Shown here piece after piece: positions 44,023 to 52,161 of a stretch of DNA of 64,000 bases. The translations under genes and the position numbers were made by a program. Source of the DNA: Kribbella capetownensis (lineage in GTDB: Bacteria > Actinomycetota > Actinomycetes > Propionibacteriales > Kribbellaceae); the NCBI RefSeq assembly GCF_004331485.1, contig NZ_SJKD01000012.1, forward strand, positions 1 to 64,000. The letters are read 5' to 3'. The notes beneath the pieces are model-generated. The model saw only the letters and a program-made list of their open reading frames with translations, made no database searches and was not told the DNA's origin. How positions within the stretch are numbered: position 1 is the stretch's first letter; each line of letters opens with the position of its first letter.

Positions 44023-44054
44023 ACCAGTTTGCCGCCCTCGGGTGGCAAACTGGT
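44023..44054 (+). terminator. Hairpin between rho and rpmE
   Basis: ACCAGTTTGCC (44023-44033) and GGCAAACTGGT (44044-44054) form a perfect 11-bp stem with a 10-base loop, 14 bases after the rho stop. No T run follows. It may end or attenuate rho transcription, or protect the 3' end of the rho mRNA. Confidence 0.6.
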
Positions 44055-44118
44055 CTGTCGGTTCCGGTTCACGTCCGCATTCGCGGGCGACCCGGGGCAC
44101 CTGAACCTAGGAGATCCT

Positions 44119-44325
44119 TTGAAGAGCGACATCCACCCGACGTATGTGGACACCACGGTGACCTGCACCTGTGGCGCCACGTTCACCACGCGCTCGACCG
44201 CGGAGAACGGCGTGATCCACGCCGACGTGTGTTCGCAGTGTCACCCCTTCTACACCGGCAAGCAGAAGATTCTCGACACCGGTGGCCGGGTGGCCCGCTT
44301 CGAGAAGCGGTACGCCAAAAAGTAG
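44119..44325 (+). CDS. rpmE: 50S ribosomal protein L31 (zinc-binding form)
   Basis: 68 residues from a TTG start at 44119. AGGAG lies five bases before the TTG, and KSDIHPTYVDTTVTCTCG is the native N-terminus of L31, so the start is firm. Four cysteines (TCTCG and VCSQC) bind zinc, which makes this the C+ type expressed when zinc is sufficient. It lies between rho and prfA as in other actinobacteria. A hairpin at 44341-44378 ends it. Confidence 0.95.
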   Translation: MKSDIHPTYVDTTVTCTCGATFTTRSTAENGVIHADVCSQCHPFYTGKQKILDTGGRVARFEKRYAKK

Positions 44326-44340
44326 CTGGCGAAGGCGATG

Positions 44341-44378
44341 GGCGAGGTGTGCCTGCGGACAGCGCAGGCCACCTCGCC
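44341..44378 (+). terminator. Terminator of rpmE
   Basis: GGCGAGGTG (44341-44349) pairs with CACCTCGCC (44370-44378), and inside GCCTGCG (44351-44357) pairs with CGCAGGC (44363-44369). One bulged T gives a 16-bp stem with loop GACAG, 15 bases after the rpmE stop. Confidence 0.85.
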
Positions 44379-44497
44379 TTCGCGTGTTGTGCGGCTGCGC
44401 TTCGCTTGCCGCGAGCGGGGGCTTCGCCACCCGCACCCCCTTGGCGCGGGGCTGGCGCGGTTCGGATAGCGGGGCGTTGCGAAGGGAGGAGTGCGGG

Positions 44498-45574
44498 ATG
44501 TTCGAGGCGGTTCAGACGCTCAAGGCCGAGTACGCCGAGCTGGAGCGGCAGATGTCGGACCCGGCGCTGCACTCCGACCAGGCCAACGCCCGCCGGGTCG
44601 GCAAGCGGTACGCCGCGCTGGCGCCGGTCGTCCGCACGTACGACGAGTGGCTGCAGACCGCGGACGACATCGGAGCGGCCAAGGAACTGGCGGCCGAGGA
44701 CCCCGCGTTCGCGGAGGAGGCGGCCAAGCTGACCGCTCGCCGCGAGGAGCTGGCCGAGCGCCTGCAGGTGCTGCTGGTGCCGCGGGATCCGAGCGACGAC
44801 AAGGACGCGATCCTCGAGATCAAGGCCGGTGAGGGGGGCGACGAGTCGGCTCTGTTCGCCGGCGACCTGCTGAAGATGTACCTGAAGTACGCCGAGTCGC
44901 AGAACTGGAAGACCGAGGTGCTCGACTCGGCCGAGTCCGACCTGGGCGGGTACAAGTCGATCACCGTCGCGGTGAAGGCGAAGGGCACGCCGGAGCACGG
45001 TGAGGCGCCGTACGCGAAGCTGAAGTTCGAGGGTGGCGTGCACCGGGTCCAGCGGGTGCCGGTGACCGAGTCGCAGGGCCGGATCCACACCTCCGCGGCC
45101 GGCGTCCTGGTGCTGCCGGAGGCGGAGGACGTCGACGTCGAGATCGACCAGAACGATCTGCGCATCGACGTGTTCCGGTCGTCCGGTCCGGGTGGGCAGA
45201 GCGTGAACACGACCGACTCGGCCGTCCGCATCACCCACCTGCCGACCGGCATCGTGGTCTCGATGCAGAACGAGAAGTCCCAACTGCAGAACCGTGAGCA
45301 GGCGATGCGCGTCCTGCGGGCCAGGCTGCTCGCCGCCGCGCAGGAGGCGGCCGACCAGGAGGCGTCCGACGCCCGCCGGTCGCAGATCCGGACCGTCGAC
45401 CGGTCCGAGCGGATCCGCACCTACAACTTCCCGGAGAACCGGTTTTCCGACCACCGCGTCGGCTACAAGGCGCATAACCTCGACCAGGTCCTCGGCGGCG
45501 ACCTGGCGCCGGTGATCCAGGCGCTGACCGACGCCGACCTCGCCGCCCGGCTCGAGGCCGTCGAATCCCAGTGA
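44498..45574 (+). CDS. prfA: Peptide chain release factor 1
   Basis: 358 residues. RF1 reads UAA and UAG and releases the peptide. GGQ is at 232-234 in SSGPGGQSVNTTDSAVRITH. The codon-recognition tripeptide is PVT in HRVQRVPVTESQGRIHTSA, the RF1 type rather than the SPF of RF2. A strong AAGGGAGGA precedes the ATG. The stop overlaps prmC, which modifies the GGQ glutamine. Confidence 0.97.
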   Translation: MFEAVQTLKAEYAELERQMSDPALHSDQANARRVGKRYAALAPVVRTYDEWLQTADDIGAAKELAAEDPAFAEEAAKLTARREELAERLQVLLVPRDPSDDKDAILEIKAGEGGDESALFAGDLLKMYLKYAESQNWKTEVLDSAESDLGGYKSITVAVKAKGTPEHGEAPYAKLKFEGGVHRVQRVPVTESQGRIHTSAAGVLVLPEAEDVDVEIDQNDLRIDVFRSSGPGGQSVNTTDSAVRITHLPTGIVVSMQNEKSQLQNREQAMRVLRARLLAAAQEAADQEASDARRSQIRTVDRSERIRTYNFPENRFSDHRVGYKAHNLDQVLGGDLAPVIQALTDADLAARLEAVESQ

Positions 45575-46398
45575 GCACCAAGACCCTGGTCGCCGACGCC
45601 GCGGCCCGGCTGCGCGACGCGGGCGTCGCCTCGCCCGACTTCGACGCCGCGGAACTGCTCGCCTTCGTCACCGGCACCAGCCGGCTCAACCTCGGTGACC
45701 CGACCGAGGATCAGGTCCGCCGGTACGACGAGCTGATCGCCCGCCGCGCGCAGCGCGAACCTCTCCAGCACCTGACCGGTACGGCGGCCTTCCGCTACCG
45801 GGAACTGGCGGTTGGGCCGGGTGTCTTCGTGCCGAGGCCGGAGACCGAGGTGATGGTCGGCTGGATCCTGGACCGGCTGGCCGACGTACCCAAGCCGCTC
45901 GTCGTCGACCTGTGCTCCGGCTCCGGCGCGATCGCGGGTGCAGTCGCGACCGAACGTCCCGACAGCACGGTCCACGCGGTCGAGCTGTCACCGGAGGCCT
46001 GCGTCTGGGCCCGCCGCAACCTGGCCGGCACCGGTGCGACCCTGCACGAGGGCGACATCGACGGCTGCCTCCCGGAGTACGACGGCCAGGTGGATGCGGT
46101 GATCGCCAACCCGCCGTACATCCCGTTGACCGCTTGGGAGTCCGTCACCGCCGAGGTCCGCGACCACGACCCAGCTCTCGCCCTGTGGTCCGGCGACGAC
46201 GGTCTCGACGAGATCAAGGTCGTCGCGACCACTGCGGCCCGCTTGCTCAAGCCCGGCGGTTGGTTCGCCTGCGAACACGCCGACGTACAAGGCGAATCCG
46301 CTCCGGCCGTCTTCACCGCCACCGGGTCCTTCGCCGAGGTCCGCGACCAACTGGATCTCTCCGGCCGCCATCGCTTCAGCACCGGCCGCAAGACCTAG
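45571..46398 (+). CDS. prmC: Release factor glutamine methyltransferase
   Basis: 275 residues. PrmC methylates the glutamine of the GGQ motif in release factors. The N-terminal helical domain precedes a class I SAM domain with VVDLCSGSGAIAGAVA and the catalytic NPPYIPL. GTG start overlaps the prfA stop (GTGA). In mycobacteria sua5 follows directly; here a 2.7-kb opposite-strand insert intervenes. Confidence 0.95.
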   Translation: MSTKTLVADAAARLRDAGVASPDFDAAELLAFVTGTSRLNLGDPTEDQVRRYDELIARRAQREPLQHLTGTAAFRYRELAVGPGVFVPRPETEVMVGWILDRLADVPKPLVVDLCSGSGAIAGAVATERPDSTVHAVELSPEACVWARRNLAGTGATLHEGDIDGCLPEYDGQVDAVIANPPYIPLTAWESVTAEVRDHDPALALWSGDDGLDEIKVVATTAARLLKPGGWFACEHADVQGESAPAVFTATGSFAEVRDQLDLSGRHRFSTGRKT

Positions 46399-46400
46399 TC

Positions 46401-47363
46401 CTACTCGTAGACGACGAACTCCGGGCGGGGTCTGAGAGCGAGCACCTGCGGCGGCGTCATCAGCGGACCGTGCCGCGTGTCTTCGGTGTAGAAGAGTTTG
46501 AAGCCGGCGTGCACGGCCGGTGGCAGGGTGGCCGTCAGCTTGCCCCAGGTCTCGAGCTTGTCGGCACGTGCGCCGATGCCGTCGACGGATTTGATCGTGA
46601 CGACCCCGGGGTGTTTCGTCAGCGCCTTCTCGTTGCTGACGATGCGGGTGGAGAGCTGGTGGAAGACGAAGACCTTCTCCGGCAGGTTGTTCGCGCGGAC
46701 CAGACCCGACAGGTACGACGCGATGCTGTCGAGCTCGGCGCCGGTCGTATGACCGAAGACGCGGCCGGGGACCTGACCGGGACCGACCGCCCACTCAGGG
46801 TCGAACGCGAGCCCGACGTCGGGTTCCTTCAGCCAGCGTTCGAGCCGCTTCACCTCGGGCAGGATCTTCGCCCGGCCCGGCTGGATGTCCAGCAGCAACA
46901 GCATCTTGTGTTTCCGCGCGACGGTCAGGTACTCGTCGATCGCCGCGTCCGCCAGCCGTCCGCGATACAGCCCGTCCTTGCCCGGCGATCCCTTCGCGAC
47001 CACCGCGATGAGCTCCATCACCGGCTGCGGTGTCCGTCCGTCGGCGTACGACTTGGAGAGCTTCTCCAGCGTCGCCGTCTTCGTCTCCAGGTCCTTGTCC
47101 AGCGGCCCGAGTGCGGGTGATCCGGGCAGGCCGACGTACCCGACGAGCTGGTACTTCGGGAAGATCACGCGCCCGCCCCGCGGCAACTGGTTGCCCGCCG
47201 GGGGAGCTGGAGGTGGCGGTGGCGTCGCGGGTGCAGAGGGACTGTGCTCTGTCTTCGTCGGGGCAGGGGTAGGTGTGGAGGCGACCTTGGCGGGTGTATC
47301 GGCGCACGCGGTCGCGCCGACCAGCACGCCGGCCATCGCCAGCACCTCACAGACTCTCCGCAT
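46401..47363 (-). CDS. Lipoprotein with Pro-rich linker, unknown function
   Basis: 320 residues. RRVCEVLAMAGVLVGATAC is a lipoprotein signal. A Thr/Pro-rich linker (about 20-55) leads to a globular part with VIFPKYQLVGYVGLPGSPALG, LLLLDIQPGRAKILPEVKRLERWLKEPDVGLAFDPEWAV and VFVFHQLST. The regular beta-alpha pattern with D/E at strand ends suggests a TIM-barrel hydrolase-like fold; no named family. ATG 47363 is chosen because the signal begins there. It is convergent with prmC with a 2-base gap. Confidence 0.7.
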   Translation of the reverse strand: MRRVCEVLAMAGVLVGATACADTPAKVASTPTPAPTKTEHSPSAPATPPPPPAPPAGNQLPRGGRVIFPKYQLVGYVGLPGSPALGPLDKDLETKTATLEKLSKSYADGRTPQPVMELIAVVAKGSPGKDGLYRGRLADAAIDEYLTVARKHKMLLLLDIQPGRAKILPEVKRLERWLKEPDVGLAFDPEWAVGPGQVPGRVFGHTTGAELDSIASYLSGLVRANNLPEKVFVFHQLSTRIVSNEKALTKHPGVVTIKSVDGIGARADKLETWGKLTATLPPAVHAGFKLFYTEDTRHGPLMTPPQVLALRPRPEFVVYE

Positions 47364-47402
47364 CGCTCCAGACAACCACGAACCGCTCAGGAACCAACCC
47401 AC

Positions 47403-47881
47403 TCAGGCCGCCGCGCTGGTCCGGGCCAGGCCATCGGCCGCGCGGGTGATGACGGACTCCTGCCCGTCGTCGAGAGCGAGCTCGAGCGCCCGCGCGAAAT
47501 GCGGCCGCGCCTGGACCGGATCGCCCTTGGCCAGCAAGGTTCCGCGAGCCGGAGATGCGCGTTCTGCTCGGACTGCCAGGAGTCGCTCTCCAACGCCGAA
47601 GCCAGCGATCTCCGGCCGACCTCCAGCGCCTCCGCGCACTGCCCCCGCCGCGTGTACGCCATACTGAGGAACGCGTACGTGTAGATCAGGCTGTAGTCAG
47701 AGCCGCGTTCGATCCCTGCCTCCTGCGCGGTCGTCAACGCGGTCACCGCCTCGTCCACGCGGTCGAGCTCGAGCAGACATTCGCCGATCCCGTTCAGTAC
47801 TTCGGCCTGCACCGCTCGGTCGTCCACCTCCTGCGCCAACCGCAGCGATTCCTCGTACGCCGCCAACGGGTCGCCCGTCAC
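47403..47881 (-). pseudogene. Frameshifted TPR-protein remnant
   Basis: The first ~115 codons give TPR-type repeats (AAYEESLRLAQEVDDRAVQAEVLNGIGECLLELD; YSLIYTYAFLSMAYTRRGQCAEALEVGRRSL), ending in QNAHLRLAE. Near 47541-47547 the frame is lost. The continuation TLLAKGDPVQARPHFARALELALDDGQESVITRAADGLAR is read in the next frame to a stop at 47403. A single missing G would restore one TPR protein. The N-terminal part is also absent, the fragment beginning right at the 3' end of the add gene. It looks like the C-terminal end of an AfsR/LuxR-type TPR regulator. Confidence 0.75.
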
Positions 47882-47904
47882 GCCGCAAGGACAACGCGGA
47901 GCGA

Positions 47905-48918
47905 TTAACCGGCTACGTACGCGTCGATCTCCTGCAGCAGGGCGTGCTTCACGGAGTCCTCGGCGAACGACACGCGCACGGCGGTCTTCGCGAGTTCGGC
48001 GACGCCGGCCTCGTCCAGCTCGAGCAGACGGGCGGCGACCGCGTACTCGTTCGTCAGGTTGGTGCCGAACATCGGCGGGTCGTCGGAGTTGATGGTGACG
48101 ACCAGGCCGGCGTTGACCATCGCGCGCAGCGGGTGCTCGTCGTACGACGCGACCGCGCGGGTGGCGATGTTCGACGTCGGGCTCACCTCCAGCGGGATCC
48201 GGTGCTCACCCAGGTAATCGACCAGCGCCGGGTCCTGCATGGCCGACGTACCGTGGCCGATCCGCTCGGCCTTCAGGACCCGGACCGCATCCCAGATCGT
48301 CTCCGGACCGGTCGTCTCGCCCGCGTGCGGCACGCTGTGCAGTCCGGCAGCGAGTGCGGCCTCGAAGTGCGGCTGGAACTGCGGCCGCGGTACGCCGATC
48401 TCCGGACCGCCGAGGCCGAATCCGACCAGTCCCTCGGGCCGGATCTTGGTCGCGATCCGCAGGGTCTCGTCGGCGCCCGGCACCCCGTCCTCCCCGGAGA
48501 TGTCGAAGATCCACCGCAGCGTGATCCCGAGTTCCTTCTCGGCCGCGACCCGTGCGTCCTCGATCGCCTCGCAGTACGCCTCGGGCGCGATCCCACGGAC
48601 CACCGACGTGTACGGCGTACAGGTCAGCTCGGCGTACCGCAGGTTCTGTGCGGCCATCTCGCGGGCGACCTCGTAGGTCAGCAGCCGGACGTCCTCGGGC
48701 GTCTTGATCAGCTCGACGACGCTCAGGTAGACCTCGATGAACTTGGCGAAGTCGGTGAACTGGAAGTACTCGGCCAGCTCGGCCGGATCGGCCGGCACCG
48801 GCGACCCGGGGTGCCGGGCGGCGAGCTCGGCGACGATCCGCGGCGACGCCGACCCGACGTGATGGACATGCAGTTCGGCCTTCGGCAACCCGGCAAGGAA
48901 CTCACGCGACGCGGTCAC
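47905..48918 (-). CDS. add: Adenosine deaminase family protein
   Basis: 337 residues, amidohydrolase barrel. Zinc ligands H17 and H19 are in LPKAELHVHHVGSAS; further catalytic residues are in VPHAGETTGPETIWD, RIGHGTSAM, TSNIAT and INSDDPPMFG. It deaminates adenosine or a related nucleoside; the HVHHVG variant differs from the usual HVHLDG, so aminodeoxyfutalosine or another adenosine derivative is possible. GTG 48918 has GGAGG four bases upstream. It lies on the opposite strand inside the conserved prmC-sua5 interval. Confidence 0.85.
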   Translation of the reverse strand: MTASREFLAGLPKAELHVHHVGSASPRIVAELAARHPGSPVPADPAELAEYFQFTDFAKFIEVYLSVVELIKTPEDVRLLTYEVAREMAAQNLRYAELTCTPYTSVVRGIAPEAYCEAIEDARVAAEKELGITLRWIFDISGEDGVPGADETLRIATKIRPEGLVGFGLGGPEIGVPRPQFQPHFEAALAAGLHSVPHAGETTGPETIWDAVRVLKAERIGHGTSAMQDPALVDYLGEHRIPLEVSPTSNIATRAVASYDEHPLRAMVNAGLVVTINSDDPPMFGTNLTNEYAVAARLLELDEAGVAELAKTAVRVSFAEDSVKHALLQEIDAYVAG

Positions 48919-49157
48919 GGGGCCTCCAGACCTGGACTGAGGAGCGGAGGGAGCGAAGCGACTGGAGGGACGAGGGAAGGACGGGAGCCAAAGCCCCGTG
49001 ACCCGTCGCGCCGGCGGCGCGACCATTCAAAACAGTCATGCCGGGATCCTAGGGAGTCGCGGCATGATCCGCTGGAAAGCTCACATTCGCTTGTCAGGAT
49101 CCGCCAGGCCGTGGCCCGGCTGGAGTCGCAGGGGTCGCGGGTGGCACGATGCGGTGC

Positions 49158-49970
49158 GTGAGTGAGCGCTTCGACTTCACCGGCGATGAGCTGGCACCGG
49201 CCTATCGAGCGGCCGTGGACGCCATCGAGGCCGGCGACCTGGTCGTCCTTCCGACCGACACCGTCTACGGGATCGCCGCGGACGCCTTCAAGGCGGACGC
49301 CGTCCAGCGGTTGCTGGATGCCAAGGGCCGCGGCCGGGACATGCCGCCGCCGGTGCTGATCTCGGTGGTGGAGTCGCTGGACGCGCTCGCCACCGACGTC
49401 CCCGACGACGGCCGCACGCTGTGCCAGGAGTTCTGGCCCGGCCCGCTGACGGTGATCTGCCACGCGCAGACCTCGCTGATGTGGGACCTGGGGGAGACCA
49501 AGGGCACGGTCGCGCTGCGCGTGCCCGACCACGAGAACACCCGCGAACTGCTCTCCCGGACCGGTCCGCTCGCGGTCAGCTCGGCGAACAAGAGCGGCCG
49601 CCCGGCGGCGCTGGACGTGTACGACGCCGAGGAGCAACTGGAGGACACGGTCGCGGTCTACCTCGACGGCGGTACGGCGACCGGCGGGCAGCCGTCCACC
49701 ATCGTCGACATCACCGGCGACACCCCTCACGTCGTACGCCTCGGTGCCCTGTCGCTGGAGCAGCTCCGGGCGATCGTCCCCGGCGTCACCAGCTACCTGG
49801 ACGACGACAAGCCGGACGACGAGCCGGAAGCGAAGCCGGACGAGACCGAAGAGAAGCCAACCGAAGAACCCGTCGCGGCGTCCAACAAGGAGGACGACGA
49901 GAAGCCGCCGTCCCCAGCAAAGGACGACGCGAAGCCGTCCGACCCGGATGATGTGAGGCCTGCGGACTAG
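49158..49970 (+). CDS. sua5: L-threonylcarbamoyladenylate synthase with acidic tail
   Basis: About 270 residues. Sua5/YwlC/YrdC enzymes make threonylcarbamoyl-AMP for the t6A modification of tRNA. The core covers about residues 15-205: GDLVVLPTDTVYGIAADAF, FWPGPLTVI, and GPLAVSSANKSGRPA. The last ~70 residues are a low-complexity Asp/Glu/Lys/Pro tail. The GTG at 49158 fits a leaderless start seven bases after CACGAT; ATG 49149 is also possible. Its TAG shares one base with the next GTG. Confidence 0.93.
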   Translation: MSERFDFTGDELAPAYRAAVDAIEAGDLVVLPTDTVYGIAADAFKADAVQRLLDAKGRGRDMPPPVLISVVESLDALATDVPDDGRTLCQEFWPGPLTVICHAQTSLMWDLGETKGTVALRVPDHENTRELLSRTGPLAVSSANKSGRPAALDVYDAEEQLEDTVAVYLDGGTATGGQPSTIVDITGDTPHVVRLGALSLEQLRAIVPGVTSYLDDDKPDDEPEAKPDETEEKPTEEPVAASNKEDDEKPPSPAKDDAKPSDPDDVRPAD

Positions 49971-51088
49971 TGCGCGAGTATCTGCTGGTCCTGTTCGTGG
50001 CGATGGCCACGACCTTCCTGCTGACCGGCGTGGCCCGGCAGATCGCGCTGCGGTACGGCGCCGTCGCGAAGGTACGGGCCCGCGACGTGCACAAGGTCCC
50101 GATCCCGTACTTCGGCGGCATCTCGATCCTCGGCGGCCTGATCGCCGCGTTCGCGGTCGCGTCCAGCCTGCCGTTCCTCGGCAACAGCCTGCAGGTCGCG
50201 CACGACGCCCGGGCGATCCTGATCGGCGGCGTGGTGATCTGCGCCGTCGGCGTCGTCGACGACCTGTACGAACTGGACGCGATCACCAAACTCGCCGGCG
50301 AGGTCCTCGCGGTCGGCGTGATGGTTGTCCAGGGCATCCAGTTGTACTGGCTCCCGTTGCCCGGCGGTGTGGTGTCGCCATCGCCCGCGCAGCTCGCCGT
50401 ACTGACCGCCGGCATCCTGCTGGTGTCCTGCAACGCGGTGAACTTCGTCGACGGCCTGGACGGCCTGGCCGCAGGCGTCACCGCGATCGGGGCGACGGCG
50501 TTCTTCATCTACTCCTACCTGCTGAACTTCGAGCAGAACCTCGACCGGGCGACGACCTCGACGCTGATCACGGTCGCGCTGGCCGGTGCCTGCCTCGGCT
50601 TCCTGCCGCACAACTTCTTCCCCGCCCGGGTCTTCATGGGCGACTCCGGTGCCCTGCTGATCGGCCTGATGCTCGCCGCGTCGACGATCAGCCTCACCGG
50701 CCAGATGGATCCGAACGCGGTTCCGTACGAGGTCGGCGGCTCCAGCCTGCTGCCCGCGCTGCTCCCGCTGGTCCTGCCGATCGCCGTGCTGGCGATCCCC
50801 GCGCTGGACCTGACGATGGCCTACGTACGCCGGACCAAGGCCGGCCGGTCGCCGTTCGCGGCCGACAAACTGCACCTGCACCACCGGCTGATGCAACGCG
50901 GCCACTCGCATCGTCGCGCCGTCTTGCTGATGTACCTGTGGACCGCGCTGATCGCGTACGGCGTGGTCGTCCTCGGGCTCGTCCTGTTCTGGTGGACCGC
51001 CCTGATCGTGCTGGCCGTCGCGGTCACCGCGGTCCTGCTCACCACCGGTCTGCCGAGGCGATCGCGGAAACCGCTCGCCAAGGTCTGA
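49970..51088 (+). CDS. WecA/MraY-like polyprenyl-phosphate sugar-1-phosphate transferase
   Basis: 372 residues, about 11 membrane segments. It transfers a sugar-1-phosphate (GlcNAc-1-P in the mycobacterial WecA) to decaprenyl/undecaprenyl phosphate to start cell-wall linkage or teichoic-acid-like polymers. Motifs are VHKVPIPYFGGISILGG, CNAVNFVDGLDGLAAGV, FMGDSGALL and the cytoplasmic DKLHLHHRLMQRGHSH. The GTG overlaps the sua5 stop. The sua5-wecA-atp order is conserved. Confidence 0.92.
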   Translation: MREYLLVLFVAMATTFLLTGVARQIALRYGAVAKVRARDVHKVPIPYFGGISILGGLIAAFAVASSLPFLGNSLQVAHDARAILIGGVVICAVGVVDDLYELDAITKLAGEVLAVGVMVVQGIQLYWLPLPGGVVSPSPAQLAVLTAGILLVSCNAVNFVDGLDGLAAGVTAIGATAFFIYSYLLNFEQNLDRATTSTLITVALAGACLGFLPHNFFPARVFMGDSGALLIGLMLAASTISLTGQMDPNAVPYEVGGSSLLPALLPLVLPIAVLAIPALDLTMAYVRRTKAGRSPFAADKLHLHHRLMQRGHSHRRAVLLMYLWTALIAYGVVVLGLVLFWWTALIVLAVAVTAVLLTTGLPRRSRKPLAKV

Positions 51089-51169
51089 ACCGGAACTACC
51101 AGGGACCAGACCACTCGTCGGGGTGGCCTACCGATAGGGTGTTCGTGTACAGCGGCAGGACCGCTCGTT

Positions 51170-51199
51170 TTGCTGACCACGCAGACTTTGTGCTAGTTT
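51170..51199 (+). promoter_or_regulatory. Probable promoter of the atp operon
   Basis: TTGCTG (51170-51175) and TAGTTT (51194-51199) are spaced by 18 bases, about 95 bases before atpI. The -10 lies inside the inverted repeat TTGTG-N8-CACAA (51188-51205). The 205-base gap after the transferase gene supports a new transcription unit. Confidence 0.5.
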
Positions 51200-51293
51200 T
51201 CACAAGCACCAGCAAAGAACAGCGACACCCCTGACCCCGCCCACCCGACGGCCGAGCCGCGAGACCCGGTCGCCAGCAGGACGGAACCAGCAG

Positions 51294-51758
51294 ATGGCTC
51301 CCTCGGCTCACAGCCCGAAAGTCGCCGGCCAGGCCACTCGGCACCCGGCGCTGGCAATGCTGCGTGGCGCTCTGATCGCCGCGCTCGTCGTCGGCGTCAA
51401 CGCGGCCGCGGTGTCCACCGTCGCGGCCGGTCTTCCCGGCCTGTGGGGCGCGTTGCTCGGGTTCTTGATGGTCGTCATCTTCTCCGGCGGCGGCCTGCTA
51501 GCGCTGCACCTGTCCCGCCGTACCTCCCCAACGATGCAACTCGCTGTCGCGATGGCGTCTTACACCGGCCGGATCGCGATCTTCGGCGGCCTGCTGGCCG
51601 TCGCGCTGAGCTCGGACGGCCTGGCCCGGCACGTGAATCTGACCGTGCTCGGGATCTGTGCCGTGGTGGTCGTGATGGGCTGGATGGCCGGCGAGATCTG
51701 GGCCTGGTCGCGGCTGCGCATCCCGATCTACGACCTCGACGGCGAGGTGACCGCATGA
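51294..51758 (+). CDS. atpI: ATP synthase I-like membrane protein
   Basis: 154 residues and four membrane segments, with a basic N-terminus. It occupies the position of the AtpI-like protein encoded before atpB in mycobacteria. AtpI-type proteins help c-ring assembly and possibly Mg2+ supply. The conserved-looking segment is YTGRIAIFGGLLAVAL and C-terminal WAWSRLRIPIYD. Function is inferred from position, since sequence is only weakly conserved in the family. Confidence 0.75.
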   Translation: MAPSAHSPKVAGQATRHPALAMLRGALIAALVVGVNAAAVSTVAAGLPGLWGALLGFLMVVIFSGGGLLALHLSRRTSPTMQLAVAMASYTGRIAIFGGLLAVALSSDGLARHVNLTVLGICAVVVVMGWMAGEIWAWSRLRIPIYDLDGEVTA

Positions 51759-51848
51759 CCACCTTGGGTAACGATTCCCTTGCTGTGGTGGGGGTTACAG
51801 GAGCCGGTGTGACCGGTCGTGTCGCGGACTGGTACCTTTCGGGTGCCA

Positions 51849-52064
51849 ATGAGCGAGCACGAGGATCCGAAGCCATCACCCGGGAATTCGGGCGACGGCT
51901 GGCGGGTCCTGTCCTACTTGATCGGCGGTGTCGTCCTGTACGGCGGCATCGGGTTCGGGTTGGATCGCCTGCTCGGCACCCAGTTCTTACTCCCGGTGGG
52001 CATCGTCCTCGGTGCCGGGCTCACCGTTTTGTTGCTGCACTTCCGGTACGGGTCGCGGTCCTGA
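51849..52064 (+). CDS. AtpZ/AtpI family protein
   Basis: 71 residues, hydrophilic N-terminus and two membrane segments (WRVLSYLIGGVVLYGGIGFGLDRLLG and LLPVGIVLGAGLTVLLLHFRYG), the AtpZ architecture. AtpZ works with AtpI in ATP-synthase biogenesis. TACCTT (51833-51838) ten bases before the ATG could be an internal -10. It stands between the AtpI-like gene and atpB. Confidence 0.82.
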   Translation: MSEHEDPKPSPGNSGDGWRVLSYLIGGVVLYGGIGFGLDRLLGTQFLLPVGIVLGAGLTVLLLHFRYGSRS

Positions 52065-52161
52065 CCCACGCCGGGTCTGACGTTGTTGACCGCCATGCCC
52101 TGAGCCGCCCTGCCCTTAGCCACAAGGCGTCCGACTTGAGCACGACGCGAGAGGAGACCCG

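Noticed and set aside
51145..51234. 29-codon reading frame with a GTG start upstream of atpI
   Set aside because: TAGGGT lies only four bases before the GTG, no RBS is present, and the likely atp promoter falls inside the frame.
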